The notes: generated by a model not told the origin, from the letters alone. A stretch of 64,000 nucleotides of DNA from Rhizobium esperanzae (GCF_002204185.1 NZ_MXPU01000002.1:1-64000), one strand, 5' to 3'. Positions 9,035 through 18,353 are shown, counted from the first letter of the stretch. A program made the numbers and translations.

Positions 9035-9688
9035 CTACGGCAGGAAGGAAAGCCGAACCTCCGGCAATTTTCCCCCGGCGTGCTGGACTCGCGCCGAAAA
9101 ACCACGGCTTTGGCCGTCATAGATGACGTCGGCGGGCGGATCAATGACGACGCTTGCCGTCAGCCGTTCGTCTGCCACCAGATCGGCGCGGATCGGATGC
9201 ACCGTCTGCGTCGTGCCGCTTTCGTTTTCGATGATGCCGTTGACGACGAGCACACGCATGCCGTTCGCATCACGCGGCGTCACGGTGACATGGGTGAAAT
9301 GCAGCGGCGCTTTGGAGGAGGCGCCCGCGGCGGAAAGGCCGAAAAAGCCGCCTGCGAGCCCGAAAACGAGCACGGCAAGCGCCAGTACCAGCACCGCGAA
9401 GCTGCGCAGCGACGCCCGCTGCAGCCAGGATTCCGCCCTTCGCAGAGCGGAAGCAGTCATCGCCAGCAGGAACGGCGGCCGTACGGCGCGCGCTGCCGCC
9501 ATGCGCCTGCTGTTGTCGTTATGGATCCTGGAGCTGAAGTCCTTCGGCCGGGTTTTGCCGACCGTCACGAATTCGGCGTCGGAAATATCGGCAGGACGTG
9601 TCGAACGATACTGGCGGCGCGCGGGTTCGGGCGGCAGGAAATCATAGGCCTGGCCTGGTGTCCGGCGGCTGAAGGAGGATGCTTCCAT
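9035..9688 (-). CDS. One-TM protein with DUF3426/FxLYD-like C-terminal domain
   Basis: A 217-residue protein with a basic cytoplasmic N-terminus, one membrane helix (about residues 95-120, VLVLALAVLVFGLAGGFFGL) and an extracytoplasmic C-terminal domain. The pattern V-x-V-x-G-I-I-E-N-E followed by P-I-R-A-D-L and a closing VRLSF resembles DUF3426/FxLYD beta-sandwich domains. It is divergent from ftsE, a usual rhizobial neighbour. The start at 9688 follows GAGG by 9 nt. Function is unknown. Confidence 0.75.
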   Translation of the reverse strand: MEASSFSRRTPGQAYDFLPPEPARRQYRSTRPADISDAEFVTVGKTRPKDFSSRIHNDNSRRMAAARAVRPPFLLAMTASALRRAESWLQRASLRSFAVLVLALAVLVFGLAGGFFGLSAAGASSKAPLHFTHVTVTPRDANGMRVLVVNGIIENESGTTQTVHPIRADLVADERLTASVVIDPPADVIYDGQSRGFSARVQHAGGKLPEVRLSFLP

Positions 9689-9836
9689 GGTGGCTGCCTC
9701 GCAGATGTCCACATGGTTTCGCTGCCGCAAGAAATCTTGGCATTGAAACGAATCCTCCTCAGTCGTAAATTTTAATGGTTAATGCTTCGCAAAGATTGCC
9801 ATCAAACGGGCGTCTTTCCGGCAAAATTTACCGGCT

Positions 9837-9855
9837 GTTAACGGTGTTGGTTAAC
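9837..9855. promoter_or_regulatory. Paired GTTAAC hexamers upstream of ftsE
   Basis: Two perfect GTTAAC palindromes are separated by seven bases in the 206-bp divergent region between the one-TM gene and ftsE. They resemble half-sites of the cell-cycle regulator CtrA (TTAA-N7-TTAA), but counted TTAA to TTAA the gap is nine, not seven. The site is 40-58 bp upstream of the preferred ftsE start. A role is possible but unproven. Confidence 0.3.
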
Positions 9856-9894
9856 AAGTCGCGCGGTGAAACCAAGAACAGACTGAGCTGCCCG

Positions 9895-10554
9895 TTGATC
9901 CACTTCGAGAATGTCGGTTTGCGCTATGGCATGGGCCCGGAAATCCTCCGTGACCTGACCTTCGACATTCCGAAGAAATCCTTTCAGTTCCTGACGGGCC
10001 CATCCGGTGCCGGCAAAACCTCGCTGCTGCGGCTGCTCTTTATGTCGCTGCAGCCGACACGTGGCCTGATCCGCATGTTCGGGCGCGACATTTCCGAAAT
10101 TCCCCGGCCGGAACTGCCGCTGCTGCGCCGGCGCGTCGGCATCGTCTTCCAGGATTTCCGCCTGCTCGACCATCTCACGACCTATGAAAACGTCGCTTTG
10201 CCCTTGCGGGTGCGCGGCAAGGAGGAAAGCTCCTACAAAACCGATGTTCTGGAACTCTTGAAATGGGTCGGGCTCGGCGAACGCATCAACGTGCTGCCGC
10301 CGGTCCTCTCCGGCGGGGAGAAGCAGCGCGCCGCCATCGCTCGGGCGCTGATGGACCGGCCGGAAGTCTTGCTGGCTGACGAGCCGACGGGCAATGTCGA
10401 CCCGCCGATGGCGAGGCGCCTGCTCAATCTTTTCCTCGAACTCAATCGGCTTGGTACGGCGGTCGTGATCGCCACCCATGACCTGACGTTGATGGAACAG
10501 GTGGAAGCCCGCCGTATGATCCTCTCGGAAGGGCATCTCGATATCTATGACTGA
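9895..10554 (+). CDS. ftsE: Cell division ATP-binding protein FtsE
   Basis: A 219-residue ABC ATPase that pairs with FtsX to couple septal cell-wall hydrolase activation to the Z-ring. Walker A is GPSGAGKT, Q-loop VFQDFRLL, signature LSGGEKQR, Walker B VLLADEP, and the switch His is in ATHDL. The TTG at 9895 is preferred as start because the protein then begins IHFENVGLRYG, at the usual FtsE N-terminus; an ATG at 9775 would add 40 residues unlike the family. It overlaps ftsX by 8 bp. Confidence 0.95.
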   Translation: MIHFENVGLRYGMGPEILRDLTFDIPKKSFQFLTGPSGAGKTSLLRLLFMSLQPTRGLIRMFGRDISEIPRPELPLLRRRVGIVFQDFRLLDHLTTYENVALPLRVRGKEESSYKTDVLELLKWVGLGERINVLPPVLSGGEKQRAAIARALMDRPEVLLADEPTGNVDPPMARRLLNLFLELNRLGTAVVIATHDLTLMEQVEARRMILSEGHLDIYD

Positions 10555-11566
10555 GCCCCCGTCCAAGAACCGAGAGAAGGCGTCGGCCCAGCCTGCCGCC
10601 CAGCAGAAGCGCCCGGAAATGCGTGTGCGCCCGACCGCGCCGATCCTGCCGCCCTCCAATATCCAGGGCAATGCCCTGATGGTGGTCATATCGATCATGG
10701 CCTTTCTCGCCTGCCTGACGCTCGGCGGCGTCAGCATGGTGCGTTCGACGGCGGCAAGCTGGGAGAGCCAGATCTCTCGCGAGATCACCATCCAGATCAA
10801 GCCGGACGACAATCTCGATATGGAAAAGGCGCTGACGCAGGCACGCGACCTGGCGCTGACCTTCGTCGGCACCAAGAGCGGCCAGATCGTCGACGAGGCA
10901 GCCACCGCCCGGTTGCTCGAACCCTGGCTCGGCCCCGGCCTTGATCTTAAGGACCTGCCTGTTCCCCGTCTCGTCGTCATCACCATCGACGAAAACAATC
11001 CGCCCGATTTCGATGCGATGCGGGGCCTCCTGAAGGACAGCATCCCGCAGGCGAGCCTTGACGATCACCGCACCTGGGTCGACCGGCTGGTCTCCATGGC
11101 GCACACGACGGTGCTGATCGGCACCGGCGTCCTGCTCCTGGTTTTCTCGGCCATGGTGCTGACCGTCGTTTTCGCCACGCGCGGCGCGCTGTCGGGCAAC
11201 CGCCACATCGTCGAAGTGCTGCATTTCGTCGGTGCCGAGAGCTCCTTCGTCGCTACTGAATTTCAGAAGCATTTTCTGAAGATCAGCCTCAAGGGCTCGG
11301 CGATCGGCAGCGCGCTTGCGGCTCTTTTCTTCGCCACCGCCGGCTTCTGGCAGAGCCGCACGCTGGCCACGCCGGAGACGGATCAGGCGACGGCGCTATT
11401 CGGCACCTTCTCCGTTGGCGTACTCGGTTATGCCGGCATCTTCGCGACGATGATCGTCATCGCGCTCTTGACGACCGTCACGGCGCGGCTGACCGTCATG
11501 CGGACGATCTATGAAATCGATACATTGCGTTCGGACCCGACACGCACCGACGGCATCGCAAGTTGA
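10547..11566 (+). CDS. ftsX: Cell division protein FtsX
   Basis: A 339-residue inner-membrane partner of FtsE. A Pro-rich cytoplasmic N-terminus of about 35 residues leads to the first membrane helix (ALMVVISIMAFLACLTLGGV), a periplasmic domain of about 120 residues, and three further helices near residues 185-205, 240-260 and 290-315, the standard FtsX topology. The start ATG lies within the last codons of ftsE, indicating translational coupling. The long basic/proline N-terminus is typical of rhizobial FtsX. Confidence 0.93.
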   Translation: MTEPPSKNREKASAQPAAQQKRPEMRVRPTAPILPPSNIQGNALMVVISIMAFLACLTLGGVSMVRSTAASWESQISREITIQIKPDDNLDMEKALTQARDLALTFVGTKSGQIVDEAATARLLEPWLGPGLDLKDLPVPRLVVITIDENNPPDFDAMRGLLKDSIPQASLDDHRTWVDRLVSMAHTTVLIGTGVLLLVFSAMVLTVVFATRGALSGNRHIVEVLHFVGAESSFVATEFQKHFLKISLKGSAIGSALAALFFATAGFWQSRTLATPETDQATALFGTFSVGVLGYAGIFATMIVIALLTTVTARLTVMRTIYEIDTLRSDPTRTDGIAS

Positions 11567-11632
11567 TCGTGCCATGCCGTTTTATCGTGAAAGCGTCTGT
11601 TCCGCGCCGCAATCAGCGTATAATCACGATTC

Positions 11633-12349
11633 ATGACCATGGGCGATACGACACGCAATCCGATTCGGCAGGAGCCGGAGCTTGATCGTCCGGCGGGCCT
11701 GCCGCCGCGGCGCGGTCCGATCCGCCGCCTGCTGCGCTGGGGCGGCTTTGGCTGCGTTCTGGCAATCGCCCTGGTGTTCGGCGGCTTCCTGCGGTTTGCC
11801 GATTCCGTAACCACGCTCAAGCCACCAGTCGAACCCAAGGCAGACGCGATCGTCGTGCTGACCGGTGGCTACCAGCGCATCGACCAGGCCGTGGAACTGC
11901 TGCAGAAGGGGGCGGGCAAACGACTGCTGATCTCCGGTGTCCACCCGACGACGACGCCGGCGCAAATTCGCAAGATGACGCAAGGCCCGGCCGATCTTTT
12001 CTCCTGCTGCGTCGATATCGGCCATGATGCAATAGATACGATCGGCAACGCCGAGGAAACCTCCAACTGGATCCACGCCAGGGGATACAGAAGCGTTCTC
12101 GTCGTCACCAACAATTATCACATGCCGCGCAGCCTCGCAGAACTCTCCTATGTCGATCCGGACATCGAGTTCATCCCCTATCCGGTGGTCAATTCGGATT
12201 TGAAGACCCGCAACTGGTTTACCGACCCGAACGCGATGCGCGTCATGCTCGCCGAATATGCAAAGGTGCTGTTAACAGGCGCCCGAAATATCACCGGCTT
12301 CGGCCGTCACACCGGACTGCGCTCGGCAAGCGTATCCGCCGCAGACTGA
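11633..12349 (+). CDS. YdcF/ElyC-family (DUF218) membrane-anchored protein
   Basis: A 238-residue protein with a membrane anchor near residues 36-56 and a DUF218 domain. The family pattern is visible as ADAIVVLTGG, RLLISG, GNAEETSNW and VLVVTNNYHMPRS. DUF218 proteins such as E. coli ElyC and SanA act in envelope and peptidoglycan homeostasis, but no activity is proven here. It is 66 bp after ftsX and ahead of plsC, a conserved rhizobial order. ATG at 11633 or 11639 are both possible. Confidence 0.85.
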   Translation: MTMGDTTRNPIRQEPELDRPAGLPPRRGPIRRLLRWGGFGCVLAIALVFGGFLRFADSVTTLKPPVEPKADAIVVLTGGYQRIDQAVELLQKGAGKRLLISGVHPTTTPAQIRKMTQGPADLFSCCVDIGHDAIDTIGNAEETSNWIHARGYRSVLVVTNNYHMPRSLAELSYVDPDIEFIPYPVVNSDLKTRNWFTDPNAMRVMLAEYAKVLLTGARNITGFGRHTGLRSASVSAAD

Positions 12350-12359
12350 GCTTTTGCTT

Positions 12360-12470
12360 GAGCATTGATGCCGAAAAGTGTGAGCGGTTTTCGGACGGCA
12401 TCATGCTCTAACTCTTTAATTCAGGACAGGATTCAAATTTTAGGTCCGGCCTAAAATCTGAATCCTGTTC
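12360..12470. repeat. Rhizobial intergenic repeat with two long inverted repeats
   Basis: Two hairpins lie back to back between the ydcF-family gene and plsC. The first (12360-12408) pairs GAGCATTGATGCCGAAAA with TTTTCGGACGGCATCATGCTC. The second (12424-12470) pairs GGACAGGATTCAAATTTTAGG, in parts, with its near-complement at 12450-12470 around a 5-nt loop. Shared words with 4882-4985 (GAGCAT, AAAAGTGTG-AGCGGTTTT) mark it as the same family. It could also end transcription of the ftsEX cluster. Confidence 0.65.
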
Positions 12471-12547
12471 TGGGGCAGCATCAAACGCTTTTTATGACCG
12501 GCAATATCGTGTAGGCCGGTCGCATGAGCCTGCCTCGGGATAATTTT

Positions 12548-13345
12548 ATGATCGCCCTGCGTTCCGTCCTCTTCAACACGATCTTCTACGCCAATCTCAT
12601 CATCCGGATGATCGTGCTCTCGCCCTATTATTTCGTGGTGCCGCGGCTGACGGCCTATGCGATTCCGAAGAATTGGGCGCGCTCCAACCATTGCCTGATG
12701 CGCATGATCGTCGGCACGACCTTCGAGATCGAGGGGCTGGAGAACCTGCCTGAGGGCAGTTTTATCCTGGCGCCGAAGCACCAGTCCTTCTGGGACACCT
12801 ATGCGCTGCTGCCCAATCTCAAGGATCCGGTCTACATCCTGAAGCGCGAGCTGATGTGGATTCCGCTCTTTGGCTGGTATGCGAAGAAGCAGCGCATGAT
12901 CCCGGTCGACCGCGGCGCCCGCGGCAAGGTGATGGTAGAGGTGCTGAAACGCACCAAGGAAGAACTTTCGACCGGCCGTCAGCTGATCATCTATCCTGAG
13001 GGCACCCGCCGCCCGCCGGGGGCAGAGCCGGTCTATAAATACGGCATCGCCCGCATGTACCGCGATCTTGGCATTCCCGTCGTGCCGGTTGCCATGCATC
13101 CCGGCCTCTTCTGGCCGCGGCGGAGCGTCCGCCGTTATCCCGGCCATTTCAAGGTCAGGATCCTGCCGCCGATCATGCCGGGAATGGATCCCGATGCCTT
13201 CTTCGCTCATCTGATCGAGGTCACGGAACGGGCAAGCGACGAGCTCCTCATCGACACCGTCGACCGTAATCCGCATCTGCCGTTGCCGCCAACAACGGTC
13301 GCTCGGCTGACCGAGTTGCGCAAAGTGACGGCGGCGACGGCCTGA
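12548..13345 (+). CDS. plsC: 1-acyl-sn-glycerol-3-phosphate acyltransferase
   Basis: A 265-residue membrane acyltransferase that makes phosphatidic acid from lysophosphatidic acid. The catalytic H-x4-D motif is HQSFWD, the substrate-binding motif is YPEGTRRPPG, and a hydrophobic N-terminus (ALRSVLFNTIFYANLIIR) anchors it. ATG at 12548 has GGGA about 8 nt upstream; an in-frame ATG at 12524 would add eight residues and cannot be excluded. It is the last gene of the ftsE-ftsX-ydcF-plsC group. Confidence 0.9.
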   Translation: MIALRSVLFNTIFYANLIIRMIVLSPYYFVVPRLTAYAIPKNWARSNHCLMRMIVGTTFEIEGLENLPEGSFILAPKHQSFWDTYALLPNLKDPVYILKRELMWIPLFGWYAKKQRMIPVDRGARGKVMVEVLKRTKEELSTGRQLIIYPEGTRRPPGAEPVYKYGIARMYRDLGIPVVPVAMHPGLFWPRRSVRRYPGHFKVRILPPIMPGMDPDAFFAHLIEVTERASDELLIDTVDRNPHLPLPPTTVARLTELRKVTAATA

Positions 13346-13876
13346 TCAGCCAGCCCGCAGCCGCTCCACCTCGTTGCCGACCTGCTCCAGCCATGGGTCG
13401 CGAATGCCCATCTGTTTCAGGTGCGCAAGCGTGTTGAAGACATAGGCGTCGTTCGGGCCTGACTGCCCCCTGGCCTCGTTCACAACCCGCGCGGCCGCAA
13501 GCGCATCGAGCGTACCGGCATATTGCTCGTGGTCGCGATCAGCGATGTAGGTAACCGCTTCCGTTCGGCGACCGCCGGCAAACTGCAGCCGAACCCGGCG
13601 CTCCAGATAGACATTGGTGACGAGTTCGCGGGCACGGAGATATTCGATCACCTCGTCCCATTTGTGCGCCGAAATACGAAACGCCATGCCGCGGCATGCT
13701 CCACCCCTGTCGAGGCCGAGAACCAGACCCGGATTGTCGCGCGTGCCGCGATGAACGAAGGATCGGACGCACAGCGAACGCCGGTAACCATGCACCAGAG
13801 CTTCTGCCCGCTCCAGGAACTCGAAGCCCGGATTCCACATCAGCGAGCCGTAGCCAAACACCCAAAATTCGTCCAT
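13346..13876 (-). CDS. ChaC-like gamma-glutamylcyclotransferase
   Basis: A 176-residue protein. It opens with FWVFGYGSLMWNPGFE, the ligand loop of the gamma-glutamylcyclotransferase fold, and carries the ChaC pattern CRGMAFRI and EVTYIA-like AVTYIADRDH. ChaC enzymes degrade glutathione to 5-oxoproline and Cys-Gly. The start at 13876 is chosen because it places the fold at the N-terminus; upstream in-frame ATGs would overlap the divergent DUF2125 gene. The ribosome site is weak. Confidence 0.82.
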   Translation of the reverse strand: MDEFWVFGYGSLMWNPGFEFLERAEALVHGYRRSLCVRSFVHRGTRDNPGLVLGLDRGGACRGMAFRISAHKWDEVIEYLRARELVTNVYLERRVRLQFAGGRRTEAVTYIADRDHEQYAGTLDALAAARVVNEARGQSGPNDAYVFNTLAHLKQMGIRDPWLEQVGNEVERLRAG

Positions 13877-13925
13877 ATCGCACGCCAGACCGGAATCACT
13901 TTGCAATTCACCATTGGAGAACATC

Positions 13926-14942
13926 ATGGCAGCGTCAAGCCGATCCGGCAGCAGCCAAACCGGCAACAGCAAGAAATTCTGGTTGCTGGGCGGAGGCATC
14001 CTCCTGGTGATCGCGCTTTATACCGGCGGCTGGTTCTATGCCGCATCGGCTTTGAAAACGACGGTGCTGAAAGCAATCGCGCCGCGCGATCAGGCAGGCG
14101 TCACCGGCGAATGCTCCGATATCGAATTCCACGGCTATCCCTTCCGCATCGGTCTGTTTTGCTCCAAGGTCGATCTCGACGACAATGTCAACGGCGTCTC
14201 CGCCACCTTCGGCGCATTGCGCTCCGCCGCGCAGGTCTATGCGCCGAGCCATATTGTCTGGGAGCTCGATTCACCGGCCGAAATCCGCACCACAAACGGC
14301 CTTTCGGTTTCGGCTCAGTGGACGAATCTGCAGGCGAGCCTGACGACCAAGCTGCAGGGCGTTGATCACAGCTCCACCGTCATCGAGGGTCTTAAGGCGA
14401 CGGCGGTCTCCTCCTATACCGGTCAAACCATCAGCTTCGATGCGGCTCGCACCGAAATTCACCTGCGCCAGAACGGCGCCGATCTCGACGGCGCAATCTC
14501 GGTGCAGGATGCGAACACCGCGATCAAGGACTGGCCGCAACTCTTCCCGAAACTCTCCGCCAGTATCGATCTCACGATCGCCGGCAAAGCCGGCCTGATT
14601 GACGGCAGCGACCCGAACGGCCTCAATGGTTCTGCCGGCGAACTGCGTCGCATCGTCGCCGACATCGGCGACGGTAAGGTGATGACGCTCACCGGCCCCT
14701 TTTCCTTTGACGAGCAAGGCTTTCTCTCCGGAAAATTCAAGCTGGAAATCGAACGACTCGGCCCCTGGGGCGACAGCCTGAAACAGGCCTTCCCGGATAT
14801 TGCCTCGACCGTCAACACGGCGACGAAGATGTTGAAGGCGCTGGCCGGCGGCAGAGACAAGGTCTCGGTCGATCTCGTCGTCGACCGCGGCAATGCCACC
14901 GTCAGCGGCTTCATTCCGCTCGGCCAGATCCCGCCGATCTGA
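13926..14942 (+). CDS. DUF2125 domain protein, membrane anchored
   Basis: A 338-residue protein of unknown function common in alphaproteobacteria. A short cytoplasmic start is followed by one membrane helix (about residues 20-42) and a periplasmic DUF2125 region with ECSDIEFHGYPFRIGLFC near its start, two cysteines that may pair. The ATG at 13926 has GGAGA 5 nt upstream. It is divergent from the chaC-like gene with a 49-bp gap and convergent with the GNAT gene. Confidence 0.83.
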   Translation: MAASSRSGSSQTGNSKKFWLLGGGILLVIALYTGGWFYAASALKTTVLKAIAPRDQAGVTGECSDIEFHGYPFRIGLFCSKVDLDDNVNGVSATFGALRSAAQVYAPSHIVWELDSPAEIRTTNGLSVSAQWTNLQASLTTKLQGVDHSSTVIEGLKATAVSSYTGQTISFDAARTEIHLRQNGADLDGAISVQDANTAIKDWPQLFPKLSASIDLTIAGKAGLIDGSDPNGLNGSAGELRRIVADIGDGKVMTLTGPFSFDEQGFLSGKFKLEIERLGPWGDSLKQAFPDIASTVNTATKMLKALAGGRDKVSVDLVVDRGNATVSGFIPLGQIPPI

Positions 14943-14950
14943 CTGCCCCC

Positions 14951-15370
14951 TCAGCCGATGTGCTTGATGAAGAAGACCTCGGGCACCGACTGCAGACCTG
15001 TCAGCTCGATGGCGCCGATTTCAGCAAATCCGTTGCGGCGATGCCAGTCCTGCGGCCGGCTCTCGTCGCATTCGCTCGACGTCATCAGCAGCCGGGCGCC
15101 CTCGCCACGCATGGCCGCTTCCCAGGAGAGAAACAGTGCGGTGCCGACGCCCGACCGGCGATTGCCGGGCAGAACGCGGATCATCTCCATATAGGGAACC
15201 CTGCCCCAGAAGCGGGAGAAGCGCAGGAAGCCGACGATCTCGCCGGACTCCCTGGCAATCAGGTATTCGCCAAGCGCCACGCATCGCGATACCCACGCCT
15301 TGCCGGCACTGGCATCCTCGCGAGCCAGCCAGTCGATATCCGCCTGACTTGCGCTCGCTACCTCCACCAT
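14951..15370 (-). CDS. GNAT-family N-acetyltransferase
   Basis: A 139-residue acetyltransferase of unknown substrate. The acetyl-CoA loop is visible as MIRVLPGNRRSGVGTALFLSWE (motif A, R/Q-x-x-G-x-G/A), preceded by the strand GEIVGFLRF and followed by the HRRNGFAEIG segment that usually lies near the C-terminus. It is 9 bp downstream of the tyrC stop on the same strand and could be in the hisC-tyrC unit. Confidence 0.8.
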   Translation of the reverse strand: MVEVASASQADIDWLAREDASAGKAWVSRCVALGEYLIARESGEIVGFLRFSRFWGRVPYMEMIRVLPGNRRSGVGTALFLSWEAAMRGEGARLLMTSSECDESRPQDWHRRNGFAEIGAIELTGLQSVPEVFFIKHIG

Positions 15371-15379
15371 CGCGAGAGT

Positions 15380-16306
15380 CTACTTCTTATCAAGCGGGTG
15401 GGGGCGGCCGAAATCGGGCGCGTCGACATCCTGGCCGGCCTGGATAATCGAGCGACGGATGGCGCGCGTGCGGGTGAAGAGTTCGAAAATCTTGTCGCCT
15501 TCACCCCAGCGGATCGCGCGCTGCAGATAAGCGAGATCTTCTGAGAAGCGCGCCAGCATTTCGAGGATCGCATCGCGATTGTGCAGGCAGACGTCGCGCC
15601 ACATCGTCGGGTCGGAAGCGGCAAGACGGGTGAAATCGCGAAAGCCGGAGGCCGAATATTTGATGACCTCGGACTCCGTCACCGTCTCCAGATCGTCGGC
15701 GGTGCCGACGATGTTGTAGGCGATGATATGCGGCAGGTGCGAAACGATCGCGAGCACCTTGTCGTGATGCTCCGCATCCATCTCGTCGACCTTCGATCCG
15801 AGCGCTTCCCAGAAGCTGCGCAGCCGCTTCAGCGCCGTCTCGTCGGTTCCCGGAACGGGCGTGAAGATGCACCAGCGACCTTCGAAGAGGCCGGGGAAAC
15901 CGGCATCCGGGCCGGATTTTTCCGTGCCGGCCAGCGGATGACCGGGGATGAAATGCACGTGGTCGGGCATATGCGGCTGCATTTGCGCGATCACCGATGC
16001 TTTGGTGGAACCAACATCGGTGACGATAGCACCCGGCTTCAGGCTGCCGGCGATTTCCTTCGCCACGCTTTCCGAAGCGCCGACCGGAACCGAAACGATG
16101 ATGAGGTCGGCATCTCGAACAGCGTCGGCCGAAGAGGTCGTATAGCGGTCGCCGAGGCCGAGCTCTTTGGCGCGCTTCAGCGTATCGGCGCTGCGTGTTG
16201 CGACGACGATGTCTTTGGTAAGCCCGAGCCGCCGGATATCGTGAGCAAGCGAAGAGCCGATCAGCCCGATGCCGATCAGCGCGATGCGATCGAACAGCAC
16301 GCTCAT
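15380..16306 (-). CDS. tyrC: Prephenate/arogenate dehydrogenase
   Basis: A 308-residue TyrA-family NAD(P) enzyme that oxidatively decarboxylates prephenate or arogenate to make tyrosine. The Rossmann motif is [11 protein letters not shown], and the active-site segment is [14 protein letters not shown] with the catalytic His. SVPVGA and DVGSTKASV complete the nucleotide domain. It lacks a fused chorismate mutase domain, fitting the TyrC type. The start overlaps the hisC stop by 4 bp. Preference for prephenate or arogenate cannot be read from sequence. Confidence 0.92.
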   Translation of the reverse strand: MSVLFDRIALIGIGLIGSSLAHDIRRLGLTKDIVVATRSADTLKRAKELGLGDRYTTSSADAVRDADLIIVSVPVGASESVAKEIAGSLKPGAIVTDVGSTKASVIAQMQPHMPDHVHFIPGHPLAGTEKSGPDAGFPGLFEGRWCIFTPVPGTDETALKRLRSFWEALGSKVDEMDAEHHDKVLAIVSHLPHIIAYNIVGTADDLETVTESEVIKYSASGFRDFTRLAASDPTMWRDVCLHNRDAILEMLARFSEDLAYLQRAIRWGEGDKIFELFTRTRAIRRSIIQAGQDVDAPDFGRPHPLDKK

Positions 16307-17412
16307 GCCTGCCGTCCCATGAACTCACGCAGCGTCGCGATGACGCCGCGATTGGCCTCTTCAGGACCGATGCTCATCCGCAGCGCATTGGAAAAGCCGT
16401 AGCTGCGCACGGCGCGCAGGATGTAGCCGCGGCTCGTCAGGAGCTCGTCGGCATCGGCCGCGCGCCTGCCGTCGACGTCAGGAAAATGAATGAGCACGAA
16501 ATTGGCGACGGAGGGCGTCACTTTCAACCCGATCGCTTCGAGGGCCTCGGTGAGCGTCTCCACCCACATCTGGTTGAAAGAGACGGCCTGCTGGACGAAG
16601 GCCTGGTCGCGGATGGCCGCGGCACCGGCGGCAATCGCGGCCGCATTCAGGTTGAACGGAGCGCGTACACGGTTCACGGCGTCGACGATCTCCGCGGGCG
16701 CATACATCCAGCCCACGCGCAGGGCGGCAAGACCATAGGCCTTCGAAAAGGTCCGGGTCATCACCACGTTGGAACTGGACGATACGACCTCGATGCCGGC
16801 TTCATAATCGTTGCGGCGCACATATTCGGCATAGGCCGCATCCAGCACGAGCACGACGTGTTTCGGCAGGCCGGCCTGCAGGCGGCGGATCTCGCTGACC
16901 GGAACATATGTACCCGTCGGATTACCGGGATTGGCGATGAAGACGATCTTCGTCCTTTCCGTCACCGCTGCCAGGATCGCGTCGACGTCGACGGTATAAT
17001 CCTTCTCCTTGACGACGACGGGCGTTGCACCCGCGCCCATGATCTGGATCTTGTAGACGAGGAAGCCGTGCTCGGTGATGATGCCTTCATCGCCGGCGCC
17101 GAGGTAGACATGGCACAGCAGGCCGAGAAGCTCGTCTGAACCATTACCGCAGAGAATGTTTGCCGGATTGAGGCCATGCACGGCGGCGATCGCCTCGCGC
17201 AGTTCGATTGCCTGCCCGTCGGGATAACGTCCCAGATTGTCGGCCGCTGCCTTGACGGCGGCGATCGCCTTCGGGCTGGCGCCGAGCGGCGTTTCGTTGG
17301 AGGAAAGCTTGTAGACGCGGGCGACACCCGGCGCGTGTTCCTTGCCCGGCACATAGGATGCGATATCGAGAATACCGGGACGCGGAACGGGCTTGCTCAT
17401 CTCAACGCTCAT
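16303..17412 (-). CDS. hisC: Histidinol-phosphate (aromatic) aminotransferase
   Basis: A 369-residue class I/II PLP aminotransferase. SSNETPLG marks the HisC N-terminus, NPGNPTGT and DAAYAEY form the PLP pocket, and the Schiff-base Lys is in [16 protein letters not shown]. Because it overlaps tyrC it probably serves tyrosine/phenylalanine synthesis as well as, or instead of, histidine synthesis; rhizobia have several HisC paralogues. The start at 17412 follows AAGG by about 9 nt; ATGs at 17445 and 17400 are alternatives. Confidence 0.92.
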   Translation of the reverse strand: MSVEMSKPVPRPGILDIASYVPGKEHAPGVARVYKLSSNETPLGASPKAIAAVKAAADNLGRYPDGQAIELREAIAAVHGLNPANILCGNGSDELLGLLCHVYLGAGDEGIITEHGFLVYKIQIMGAGATPVVVKEKDYTVDVDAILAAVTERTKIVFIANPGNPTGTYVPVSEIRRLQAGLPKHVVLVLDAAYAEYVRRNDYEAGIEVVSSSSNVVMTRTFSKAYGLAALRVGWMYAPAEIVDAVNRVRAPFNLNAAAIAAGAAAIRDQAFVQQAVSFNQMWVETLTEALEAIGLKVTPSVANFVLIHFPDVDGRRAADADELLTSRGYILRAVRSYGFSNALRMSIGPEEANRGVIATLREFMGRQA

Positions 17413-17523
17413 GGGTCGACCTTGGATTTTCCGGAAAATGACCAAGTGGCATTAAAGCGGAACGTGATTGTTGTCGAGAGGCATGGGCGTGACGCAATCA
17501 GAAGGAGAATATCATTCTTATAT

Positions 17524-18264
17524 TCAGCTGTTACGTGTCGTCGGTACGCCGTGCGGCGCGAGAACGGGCACGAAGACGCGACGCGAGGCACGGGCGGCGA
17601 CCGGCAACCCCTGATAGAGCCGCTTCTGCGCCTCGACGATGATGACACCCGAAAACGCCGGCCATAACGTGCGGCCGATCCGCTCGAAGGCGCGGCGAAG
17701 GCGCAGGATGGTCCTGAGTTTCGAGGGCGGAAAGAACAACGCTTCGGCGGTCGCACCCGGCGTGAAATTGGTCTCGCGCAGCAAATGCGTCAGCTGGCCC
17801 CGGGAATAGGGCCGGCCCGAACCGAAGGGGGTGTGTTCCATGCGGGCCCAGACTCCGCGCCGGTTCGGCACCACGATAACAAGCCGCCCGCCCGGCGCCA
17901 GCACCCGCCAGAGCTCCTTCAGCGTCTCGCGGGGGCTTTCCGCGAACTCGAGCGAATGCACCATCAGCACCCGGTCGATCGAGGAATCCGGCAGCGGCAG
18001 TTCCTCATCGAAGATAAGCGTCGTCGACGACAGCGAGCCCATCGGCCAGTTCACCGCGCCCTGTCCAGCCGGCATGAAGGCGAAGGTGCGTTCGGTATCG
18101 GCCTGGAAGCGATCGAGGAAGGGCACGGCATAACCGAGCCCGACGAGACGCTCCTGCGGCAGGCGCACCCAGAGCGACGAAAGCGCCATGGCGATCGACT
18201 GCTCGGCAAGACGCCCGAGGTCGGAGTGATAGAACTGGCGTAGGTCGACGATATCGGCGTGCAT
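17524..18264 (-). CDS. SAM-dependent methyltransferase-like protein
   Basis: A 246-residue class-I methyltransferase relative. The post-II core is clear: IDRVLMVHSLEFAESPRETLKELWRVLAPGG followed by RLVIVVPNRRG. The usual glycine-rich motif I is poorly kept (LVGLGYAVPFLDRF). The start at 18264 (MHADIVDLRQFY) is preferred over an ATG at 18339 because it leaves an 89-bp spacer to the divergent gloB. Rhizobia commonly carry this gene next to gloB. Substrate unknown. Confidence 0.78.
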   Translation of the reverse strand: MHADIVDLRQFYHSDLGRLAEQSIAMALSSLWVRLPQERLVGLGYAVPFLDRFQADTERTFAFMPAGQGAVNWPMGSLSSTTLIFDEELPLPDSSIDRVLMVHSLEFAESPRETLKELWRVLAPGGRLVIVVPNRRGVWARMEHTPFGSGRPYSRGQLTHLLRETNFTPGATAEALFFPPSKLRTILRLRRAFERIGRTLWPAFSGVIIVEAQKRLYQGLPVAARASRRVFVPVLAPHGVPTTRNS

Positions 18265-18353
18265 TGCGATAAATGTTATCAGCGGGCGGTTGGACTTCAA
18301 GGCCGGACTCTCTACATTCCCGCGAGAGTCGTGGGACAAGGGATTGTTTGAAG

